A stretch of DNA of 64,000 nt from Xenoacremonium recifei (Eukaryota > Ascomycota > Sordariomycetes > Hypocreales > Nectriaceae), in NCBI GenBank assembly GCA_012184525.1, contig WOFQ01000012.1:434001-498000 (forward strand), given 5' to 3'. The position numbers and the translations under genes were made by a program. Below are positions 55,468 through 64,000 of this stretch, piece by piece (positions within the stretch are counted from its first letter, which is position 1; every line of letters starts with the position of its first letter). Under the pieces are notes generated by a model. That model saw only the letters and a list, made by a program, of their open reading frames with translations, did no database searches and had not been told where the DNA came from.

Positions 55468-57040
55468 TCTGAGATATGATGGAATCTTAGATGGGACCTG
55501 TTAGATAGAAATGAAGCATGCAGGGCAGCTCTCTATAGAAACACACGGCATATCGCGGGCTCGGAAAGATCATCAGGCCGACGGATGTGCCAAATTGCCC
55601 GGTCTCTTGGTTCTCCAAATCTCGGATGCGGGGTGCGCAGCTTCACCCCCTTGACCATCCGCGTGACGTCTTCGAGTTCTTAAGCGCGATTTTAAAGGCT
55701 GAACCGAGGCTCATTCTTTATGTTCGAATGCTTTAATGTTTCATGTCTACTAATCTGCCAACCTTGAGAGCTGAACCGAGGTTCGTACCTCTGTAATTGG
55801 ATTATTTACGGTTCAGCGCCGTGTCAAAGAGATCTAGCAATTGATGAATACCTATACACTAAGCAATTTACGATGGAAATACCTATAGTCGAAGGGAAAA
55901 ACTTGTTGAGATCTTTTGTAGCTGTTTCGAGATCGAAAGTTCCCCCTTGGCTACCCACGTAACCCCGGCCTGCACCTTCATGAAAACCACTGTTGACCAC
56001 ATCACCACCACCAGCCCGCCACATCCGAATATTCCATAGAAAACATAATAAAAACACTAAAAACTAATATGTTGCTCCTCGCACCATATTGCAGAAAGCA
56101 CATGACTAGTCACAGACTCAGTAGCCTATCAAGTACAATAACACCGCTAAGTTTTTCTGGACGGGCAGAATCATGATCATATGAATGAAGAGCCAAATGA
56201 TGCTCGAACTACTGACATCAATATTTGAATTGCATGACGTATACTTAAGGCATGGCAGCCGACCATGGCTAATCCGAGATATAATCTTATGGCCATGTCT
56301 TCTTAGACGTCGATCCCGAAATCAGGAGGCAGTGCTAAATTGTACATGAGAGCGCGTTATAGGATGTCCTGAAGTGACATAAAAGAAGGAACACGGCAAG
56401 GCCGTTTGGTCCCCCCAAGTATGAGGAGGCTCGTAGCCTCTAGGGATGAAAAGCGCTGTAGCAGAAGCGATCTCAACACCGATATCATCTGCTGGGGCTT
56501 GTAGGTGGAAGCGGGAATCGCAAATCCTTCGGCACTTTGGAGCTCATATGATCATAAATATTGTGATGGCCGGCTTCCATGTTATTTCACGATTGAATGT
56601 GGTGTCCTCTTCGTCACCTATCAGACGATCCTGATGTCAGTCAGTATGAAGGACAAGATCGCCCAACTCCAACTCGTCACTGGAGCTACGCGCAAAGAGC
56701 CTGTGCAGAAGGAAAGACTTCTGCGTCTATTCGTCCATGACAGCGGCCATAAACGTCATTCCGTGGATCAACCATGGCCACGTTCTCATGGAATGGTTGA
56801 AGGTGGACATTATGAGCGTTCTGCTGGAGGGGACTCTAGAGCGAGGAACGAGCGAGCCGGCGAGGGCCCTCCAGCTGACGGTCAAGTCAAAGGATAGTAG
56901 AGTCCCGTATTGATAATTGATTGGAGACAGAGCAACGAGATCCCAGTGGTCTGAAGTGGATAAAATCGTGGTTCCAATCATTACATCTATATAAAAACAT
57001 GTTCGATCGCCGTCGCTGTATGCTGCACAGTCCCTACCAT
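55468..57040. other. Intergenic region, 1.6 kb, no firm gene
   Basis: A minus-strand frame of 84 codons at 56727-56981 starts with ATG and reads plausibly (FNHSMRTWPWLIHGMTFMAA near its end), but it is short and has no family match. The phrase AGCTGAACCGAGG recurs near 55698 and 55771. Nothing else is supported. Confidence 0.35.
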
Positions 57041-58085
57041 CTATATCCCCGGCAAGCCTAGTATCTGTCTCACTCCTGGTACGAACCGAGGCACCACGTA
57101 TACGGCCGAGTATCCTATCGCAGCGGTCAAGAGTCCGGTAAACTAGATAGACGTCAGTATGAGTTCCTCTCCGGGATGTCTAGGGTCAACTCACCTTCTC
57201 AAACCACGTATGGAAATAGATAGCCGTCATCAAAAGCATCCAGACACTCAAGGCCATGACTCCCACAGCGATAATGCCTCCAGTACCCAGCGCAGGTTGC
57301 CTAATGCCCTCGCCGCGAGGACTCTCGGCTTCGACATGGGCGTTCTTGACGGCGCCGTCGGTCATGACAATGGACCGCTCGTCCGGATTTTGCGTTGCCC
57401 ATCTATAGACTGCCCAGCCAACCTCTTGCATCAAGAACGACGTGCCCAGAGTCAACAAGAAGACGTGTCCAGAGATGTCGTGTCCGCCCTTCCACTTGCC
57501 GCCAGCAGCCTTGCATGCCACGGCCGTGACCATCTCGCCAACGCTGGTGTCGCCCATCTGGATCTCCCTTTGAGCCAACTCGCAGCGTCCGCCAGTCCAT
57601 CTGAACCCGCGATCAATAATCGCTGGACCAAAACACCACTGAGTGACGAGGAACCAGCATGTTGTCACAGCCGCCCAGCGAACCAGGGCCTTGGATCGTC
57701 GTGCCGTGAGACTAACACCAGGAGGTCCTAGACTAGGATGGGTGAAGGTAAAGGCCATGAATGCAAAGGTAACCCAGGCCCATCCTCGCTTGACAAAGAC
57801 GACATTGAAGATGTTGCTCTTTTGCGCAAAGTAGCTCGGCGCGACGGAGGGGTCTTGATGGTGCGCTTGGGCGACGGGATCGTATGGAGCGGACCGAGTC
57901 TGCGGCGAGAGCGTCGAGAACAGCGTGCCAAACAGCAGAACTATTGGGAAGAGGGCAAGGACGAGTCGTTCGAGGGGCGTCGGCAAGAAAGGCGTGTTTC
58001 GAGGAGCGGATGGTTGGGTTGTAGGAGTTGCCATGACTTCTGGCGGGGAAGCCTGTTCTTTCGCGGCTCTTCGTGTAGTAACCAT
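57041..58085 (-). CDS. FIT-family ER membrane protein (Scs3/FITM-like)
   Basis: Two exons (58085-57195 and 57142-57041) give 330 residues. Several transmembrane segments are visible, with the FIT hallmark GHDISGHVFLLTLG (about 201-214), whose His corresponds to the first catalytic His of mammalian FIT2, and a second His in TAIYFHTWFEK near the splice. Splicing adds FTGLLTAAIGYSAVYVVP and a terminal LGLPGI. FIT proteins (PF10261) are ER-resident acyl-CoA diphosphatases required for lipid-droplet budding and, in yeast (Scs3, Yft2), for phospholipid homeostasis. The N-terminal 35 residues are Ser/Pro/Thr-rich and cytosolic. Confidence 0.88.
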
Positions 58086-60685
58086 CGCGGGCGTTCAAGG
58101 ACGGAGAAGACAGTGGCTAGACAAAGAGAAAGAGTGAAATTGAAGACAGATGCGCAGGCGAAGTCATAAAGAGCGCGAGAAGTCGCCAGCTGCCAACTCG
58201 ATCACAGCGCAAGGCCAGCCATCCGATGACGTCGAGGGAACTAAGTGGGCGGAACGGGCTGGAAGCTGGAAGCTGGAAGCTTGCCGGTGGCGGTGGAATG
58301 AAGTTCCGGACACGTTGTGGCTGTTGGAAGGCCGCCAATTTGCTCTCCTTTCTTAACCTTTGAGACGCCCAAGCGCAACAGCTCTCCTCTCAGAGACCAC
58401 CTTCTACGACCTTGGATCTTTCTGTTTCACAGCAATTGGGTCTCCGAGCTTTACAAAGGCCCAGATACATGGTGCGTAACGGTAGCACTTCCGCTTGCTG
58501 ACAGTGCAGAGAACAGCTTGCTCCAGCAGCTCCCCGCCCCCAGCCAACAAAGACGCGCCGCAATCCGCCACTAACGCAACCCAGTCCAGCCAAACAAGAT
58601 CCCTGTCAAGCGAGGGGCATCGCTGGAAACTTCTCCCCTGTTCTCCCACGCGGCCTGGCCACTCGGTTGCCTCCCATCCCATCCGCAAGGCACCAGCACA
58701 GCACAGCCATCCTTTGACCAGTTGACTCACGCCTTGACCGCTCGACAAGCCCAGGGTATAAGCCAATTCAGCAGGCATTTCTGTCAGCGAAGTAGCTTGG
58801 CCTAACCAGTTGAATCGATTCTACAAAAACAACTGCTCCTCTCCTGTGAGGGTGCGGGAGTACCTTCGCTTTTTGCCGCTAGCCACGCGGGTTCGAGCCC
58901 AGAGCAGTTCTGTTTTTTCGTGTTCTGCAGCGAGAAGAAGGCTTCTCTTGCTTTTTGCCTGTCTCCAAGACTGACATTGCTTCTACAGGGCTTTGGTCAT
59001 TGTCTGCTAGGTGGTCACAGTCGGGTTTGTTAGACTCGGAAACAAGACGCGTCAAGGAACAGCCAATGGCTCGTGAACTCCCATCAAGCATGTAGACGAG
59101 GGCCAAAATACAATGCATTTTCTTCACGGATTCTACGGACGTCCCCCACACGTGACTGTGATTTCCTGTCCCAACGAGAACGCGAAAGGGGCTCGCAGAC
59201 ACCACCATACTCCATGATCCTCGACCGAGAAGCTTCCACAAATCCCACGCAGTCAGGCTCCTGCTTGTTCAGCAGCAGTGAATCACAGTCGTTGGAAGGC
59301 GCCTTGTCATTGGCCTTTTCTTGTGTGTGATGCATGCCCCCTGACCAATGATGCCCTCCTGCAGCAAGCAGCTCGAAAGCCACCCATTCCCAAGCCCCCG
59401 AGCTCCCTCTTGACCAAATTCGCCAATCTCTCTCCAGCGCAGCTGCAATCACGTATACGAGAGCCAGGAGCGTACTGTGATCGAGTCGTTCTCCCTTTCC
59501 AACGCCTCTCGTCAGCTGAGGTCCAGGAATGACTCTGTATCCGAGCAACCAAGCCACCTCGCTTGCGGTCGATGACGAATACTTCGAGGAGGAAGGCGAT
59601 CGAGAGCTTCGGATAGGAAATCAGAGCAGATCGTCCATCTAAAAGGAGGCGCGGGCGGTCTAGGATGCTGTCTGGAAGCTGGAGCTTGCCTTAGGGGCGG
59701 TAGGAGAACGAGGAGATGGCATTCTTCCGTGAAGGTAGTACCCAACACGATGATCACGCTGACAAGTCACAAGCGAGCATCAGGCACGCATGATCAGGTC
59801 ATGGGACGAGCAAATATACCAGGAGAAGAAGCGACCACCTCTGAAGGTGCTCGTCAAGGAAAGACAGCAGAGAGAATACGGGAAGAGGCTCCTCTGGAGG
59901 ACCGATTAGGCGAGCGGTGACGATAGGTTGCGGCAAGTGATGACTCCCCCAGACAGCCAAACTTCCCCCTGTGCCCTCGCACGCCTGCCCCTAACAAGCC
60001 GGAAACGAATTCAGGGGTAAGCGAGAGAGAAATGCAGCAGCTTCGATAGGCGACAAAGGAAAGAAGAGCATGTTTTGGTGACCTTGAGGCAGTTGCTTGG
60101 GGTTGCTGTTTGGTGGGCATAAATGCTCGTCTCCCCCTCGCCCAAGGCATCCAACTTCTCTCCTCCTCCATCATCTGCCAAACACCAACACCACCAACAA
60201 CAACGCTCTGCCTTTGCAACTCCATCCATCATCAGGCTTCTTTTTTGGTACTTTTTGGTACCTATATCCCATTACCCTACATTCTTTTTTGGTATTACTA
60301 CCATCATTACCCCCCGAGGGTACCCGGGCGCCTCCCTGGGACTCTCCAACATCCTTACGACATCTCTACACCTTGCGAGTAAGTGCGTTGCTGCCCTCTC
60401 TGGTGCATCTCTTGTCTCTTGGTCGTCTTGGCTCTAACAGGTTGTTTCGGTAGAAGCCGTCGATCTCCTCAAGAAGCATCTCACCCCTCACTGGGAAGAT
60501 CTACCTGTGGCGCACCACCGCCCGCTTCTTGCCAGTGAGGGGTGAGATCATCAATAAGTAGTTGTGGTGTGTTTCGTATCATTACCATCGGTCAACTCTT
60601 GTCAGTGCAATCCTCCTCTCCTTGCAACGCCCCTGTCGACCAAAGCCCATCCCTGCCTAGGAAGACTTCTCGTCCATCGTCGAAC
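58086..60685. other. Intergenic region, 2.6 kb
   Basis: No gene is supported. It contains three copies of GGAAGCT at 58261-58281, a tRNA-like but non-folding element at 58832-58908 (rejected), a CT-rich leader-like tract at about 60130-60400 and the hairpin at 60478-60548. Confidence 0.35.
60478..60548. repeat. Inverted repeat with perfect 17-nt arms
   Basis: ATCTCACCCCTCACTGG at 60478-60494 is exactly reverse-complemented at 60532-60548 with 37 nt between. It lies in the leader region upstream of the putative gene at 60686. Confidence 0.9.
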
Positions 60686-61524
60686 ATGACTAACAAGCAA
60701 CAGCAGGAGCTCCTCCATCTTGGTGTCCAGTCGAAAGCCCCCTGCGGCCGCACCGGAGGTCATACGACACGCGTGAGGCACTACTTACGTGGTTGTGGAA
60801 GTTCTCTCCAAGCTGACTTGTCCAGAAACCGGGTCTCCAAAGACAACCTCCCACCGGCTCGTTCGAAAACACACGTTTGCGTCTTCCCACCACTGTCCTC
60901 GCCCGTCGACCAAGACTCTTCAACAACCATTACCCAACAACAATTATCAGTATCATTATGATACACTTATATGGTACGTTGGGGCGATGCCAATTCCGGG
61001 AACCACTCCAGACGACTGACTCCCCTCCAGGTATCATTACCATTCTTACGGGTGCGCCTTCGGGCCAACAAAAAGGAAGAACCCGTGAGCAATTGCGCAA
61101 AAAAAGCCCTCCACGGGCACATTCACCTTTTTACTGTGCTCTTCAGCGTCGGTCTGGTAGATCTACTACGGTCTACCAGACTACTCCCCGAAGCATCGTT
61201 TCCGGCTGGACTGCCCTGCATGTTATGATGGACTTCCGCGTCGAACCTGTGTGGCATCCCTGGTCGAAGGGCAGTATCTTCCAACAGAAGGACCTCTGGA
61301 CCCGGGCCATGTCGCGCGCCATTGAGCAGGGCATTGATCCTCACACTGCCGATCTAGAGGGCCTGAATGTGGTGAGGCGAGAGTCACCAGCCGTCGATCA
61401 ATGTAGTAGAACCGCGTTGATGGGTAGAGATCTCATACAACTCATTCTTGGCTCGCGAGACCCCAGAATCCATGCAACAGTGAAAATACCACGAAGTGTG
61501 TCTGTCGGTAAAGCTGGCACATAA
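60686..61524 (+). CDS. Putative small gene, function unknown
   Basis: A three-exon model (60686-60772, 60826-60973, 61031-61524) gives 242 residues. Intron 1 (GTGAGG...CTGAC...CCAG, 53 nt) and intron 2 (GTACGT...CTGAC...CCAG, 57 nt) have convincing signals and keep phase. The product is basic, with a hydrophobic YPTTIISIIMIHLYGIITIL stretch in the middle and a more structured-looking segment IVSGWTALHVMMDFRVEPVW later. No family is recognised. A downstream open segment at about 61495-61615 (GYEVRTETLLNLICASPEAQ) may be a missing last exon. It may also be non-coding. Confidence 0.3.
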
Positions 61525-62762
61525 GGGCTATGAAGTTAGAACTGAGACATTGCTGAACCTCATTTGCGCCTCACCTGAAGCCCAAAAGCGAACGAGGGCG
61601 CCGGCGAATGCCGAAACAAAGAAAGAAGCCTGACTGGACAATTGAGACGAGTAAAAACAATTCAGGACGAAGAACTACTGCGTCCGAGATCGCGCGCCAT
61701 AGGAACCATTCGCCGCTGTCGAGCCTGAGGAGCAGAAAAACGTTGGGTTGGGGATTGGGTTGTGTTTGCGGGAAGGGTTGTCGGCTGGTCTCTGTACTTA
61801 GTATTACAGTATCATTATTTTGTATTCTTTTCAGTATTTATGTCAGCTTTTCGCATGATCATTGGGGCTTGGTTTGCGTGGCGTTGGAGATTGTCTGAGA
61901 TCTTGGATGCGAAAAGGGGGATACGTCAAACCTTGGCACCCTCCCACAAGTCGTCGCGAGCCTTCCGGGTCTCGTTCTCTTAGAAGCCTCAGAGCTCTTT
62001 CAACCATCAAAACTGTATACTATATCGCCACAATGTACTATATCCACGTCTCCAACAGACGATGTATAACAACTCCGATTTCTCGAGCCCCTTGGAAGGA
62101 ATATATTCTGAAAATGTGCTCCTTCACTACAAATATCCGAGGCACGTCTTGGTTGACCTACGTATTCAAGACGCGTATGCGAAATTCGATCCCCTGGCTG
62201 AGATGTACTTTTAGACACAGCAATAGATCAGTTCCATAGACCACGAGCCATCATCAATTCTGTGACAGCTTGCCATCGTCTTGAGCCCACCTGCGTCAGT
62301 TCTCCTTCGTGTTGGACTAGCACGTCAGTGATTGCTCGCGGTGTCGTTGGGATCTACTTGCGTATTCACGATCTCCCTCCACGCTCGCGCCCGACATCCA
62401 GCAGCGCCCAACCAAGCAAGGGGCCAGAACTGACCGCCTTTCATGCCTGTGATCCCAATTGGAACCATTGCCGGAGGACTTGTCGAAGACATTCTATCGG
62501 GCCCCCAAGCCTTTGAGGCAGTTGCGCTCCGCCTCATGAGATCCGCCATTCCGTTGATGAGGAGCAGACTGCCCACCACACTCACATTTAGGTATCAGCG
62601 AGACAGTTTGCCATGGATTCTTGGAAAAATCAACATGTCCTCGATTTATTCAGTTCGATATTTGGTCTAAATCTAAAACATTTAATACCCAAGCTTGAAA
62701 GGTCAATCTATCGTCTAGTAACTCCTCTGCTTCGTCTCTTTGCTAATGTCAACCCTCGTGCC
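61525..62762. other. Intergenic region, 1.2 kb, no gene supported
   Basis: Short frames on both strands around 62325-62670 read fairly smoothly but overlap one another and show no domain. Confidence 0.35.
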
Positions 62763-63536
62763 TCAGGCCAGGGCCACTGGGCATGCGACCTCTTCAGGAA
62801 CCCTAACCTCTGCCCCATTTCTCTCGACCTTCTTCTCCTCGAAAAGATCCATATCGCCTCCTTGCTTGACCACATCCGACCTCGTCAAGGCCCGATACTT
62901 CTCCTCATTGATCGTCGCGAGCTTTGACGGTGTTGCCTTCCTGGGTGCTAGACCGTACAGCTCCTGGAAACACATGATCAACGGTCGCCAAATATCAGGA
63001 TTGACCCGGTTTGGGTGACCTTCCATGCGCAAGTCGTTCCGGATATGCGTTCGCAGGATCTTCACCTCCAGGGCCACGATGACCCCCTTTCGATCCGGCA
63101 TATCCTGCATCAGCTCCGTGGACATCATCAGCTCGGCCTCCATCTGCACCGGACACTCCGCAATGCGCGGCGGCCGGATGAGATCCGAAGCGTATTGCGT
63201 AAATCCAGCGCGCGAGAACTTGTCCTTGCAATACTCGTAGCCGAGGACTTGCTTCAAGGGGGGAACTTCAGGGGTGCCGGTGGTTTTGGCAATGGCGTTG
63301 ACATAGTGGCCCATGTCGTCGCTCGCCAGGTTGAGGACGCATTGCTTGGTGCGCAGGAGGTTTTTGGTGGTTTGGGAAACTGTCGCGAGGCCGAGGACGC
63401 AGCGGTGGCCGAGCCACCATGCGGAGGACATAGGCGCGATGTTGGCTGTGCCGTCTTCGTTTTCGGTGGTGATGAGGACGACTGGTGTGCCCCAGTACAT
63501 GATGGCGGGAGTAATGACAGAGTGTGTTGAAGCCAT
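62763..63536 (-). CDS. Flavin-reductase-like (FMN-binding split-barrel) protein
   Basis: One exon, 257 residues from the ATG at 63534-63536. The N-terminal half fits PF01613: TPVVLITTENEDGTANIAPM, SSAWWLGHRCVLGLATVSQT, then LRTKQCVLNLASDD, the usual flavin-binding split barrel. Such proteins bind FMN and serve as NAD(P)H:flavin reductases or as orphan flavoproteins. The C-terminal 80 residues (CFQELYGLAPRKATPSKLA onward) match the extension seen in fungal homologues. No signal peptide is present. An upstream in-frame GTG is not used. Confidence 0.88.
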   Translation of the reverse strand: MASTHSVITPAIMYWGTPVVLITTENEDGTANIAPMSSAWWLGHRCVLGLATVSQTTKNLLRTKQCVLNLASDDMGHYVNAIAKTTGTPEVPPLKQVLGYEYCKDKFSRAGFTQYASDLIRPPRIAECPVQMEAELMMSTELMQDMPDRKGVIVALEVKILRTHIRNDLRMEGHPNRVNPDIWRPLIMCFQELYGLAPRKATPSKLATINEEKYRALTRSDVVKQGGDMDLFEEKKVERNGAEVRVPEEVACPVALA

Positions 63537-64000
63537 GATGGATGGAGATAGACGATGTCGATGACTTGGATGACTTGAGGAATGGTTGATTGGGTTAGTG
63601 TTCTCTATGATCTGCTGAATGCAATTAGCTTTTCCTTCGATTATTTCGTCCCTTATATATTTCACTCTATTCTCAGATTGCTACAGATGTAGCCAATGCA
63701 AATCGTCATGTGTGAACGTATCATACCGACATAACCCGTTTTAGGTCGTTGCTGTCATTGTGGCCAATCAGACTCCAGAACGGCAGGGTGACCGGAGATC
63801 CTTCTTTCGCGAATACAGTCACCACAGAGCGGTGAATCAACGTGACTTCCGTAGCAACGGCTAAGAAAACTAATTTACTTTTCACTATTACTTTGCGTCG
63901 GCAAAGTGACTCCCTTCCCATTGATCGACCAAATGTGCCTGGATCCTCACGACAGCATTAGAATCTTCAGGCCCATCGACAACTGCATAACGACGACTTC
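63537..64000. other. Right edge, no gene supported
   Basis: Promoter side of the flavin-reductase-like gene. A 66-codon minus-strand frame at 63721-63921 has an ATG but no recognisable feature, and a gene beyond the edge cannot be excluded. Confidence 0.35.

Noticed and set aside
58832..58908. tRNA-like 77-nt element with complementary 7-nt ends, a B-box-like GGTTCGAGCCC and a T-run 3'
   Set aside because: The T stem has mismatches when the loop is placed canonically, and no proper anticodon stem or A box can be drawn.
59084..59557. 157-codon minus-strand frame in the 58-60 kb intergenic region
   Set aside because: Other frames over the same DNA are equally open, and no family pattern is visible.
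62325..62670. Overlapping frames on opposite strands with hydrophobic content
   Set aside because: They overlap each other, lack good starts and show no motif, so neither can be preferred.
1..64000. CRISPR arrays, prokaryotic operons or ribosome-binding sites
   Set aside because: None was seen; gene structure is eukaryotic throughout.

Overview
This window is nuclear DNA of a filamentous ascomycete (Pezizomycotina; the gene set suggests Sordariomycetes, perhaps Hypocreales, but that is inference). The evidence is genes with many short GT-AG introns of about 45-75 bp and CTRAY-type branch points, a fungus-only protein set (Zn2Cys6 regulator, 2EXR protein, PDR-type ABC transporter, C-14 sterol reductase), and CT-rich leaders before start codons. 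I found no CRISPR array, operon or convincing tRNA/rRNA gene.

Layout. 0-5.9 kb is accessory: two diverged tandem paralogues of unknown function, an aminoglycoside-phosphotransferase-like gene whose frame carries a TAG, and a stretch of short fragments. 5.9-16.6 kb is a compact, cluster-like block: amino-acid permease (-), divergent Zn2Cys6 regulator (+), hotdog thioesterase (-), a fused enoyl-CoA hydratase/acyl-CoA ligase (+), a DUF4267 membrane protein (+) and an NmrA-like protein (+). Together they read as uptake, CoA activation, hydration or lyase chemistry and CoA release for an unidentified small carboxylic or amino acid under a local regulator. 16.8-27.1 kb holds a 2EXR protein, a 1466-residue PDR transporter and a secreted type-B carboxylesterase, the last divergent from a regulator-like protein without a zinc cluster (27.7-29.2 kb). 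30-39 kb is more housekeeping: secreted GH3 beta-glucosidase, C-14 sterol reductase (ERG24) and a type-I membrane protein with an MRH-like lumenal domain.

39.2-46 kb is gene-poor, with a frameshifted relic resembling an NLR protein, a strong inverted repeat and two weak ORFs. 46-49.8 kb carries a large Myb/SANT-like protein and an Ap4A phosphorylase. 50.8-52.7 kb holds an orphan six-exon gene with proline-rich repeats and duplicated flanks. 55-58 kb has a SnoaL-like protein and a FIT-family ER protein. 58-62.7 kb is mostly non-coding with one putative small gene, and a flavin-reductase-like protein lies near the right end.

Intron boundaries were worked out by hand from splice signals and reading-frame phase. 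Multi-exon models where every junction keeps phase and restores a family-typical protein (permease, ABC transporter, esterase, beta-glucosidase, ERG24, FIT) are the firmest. Family assignments come from recognised motifs, not from a database search.
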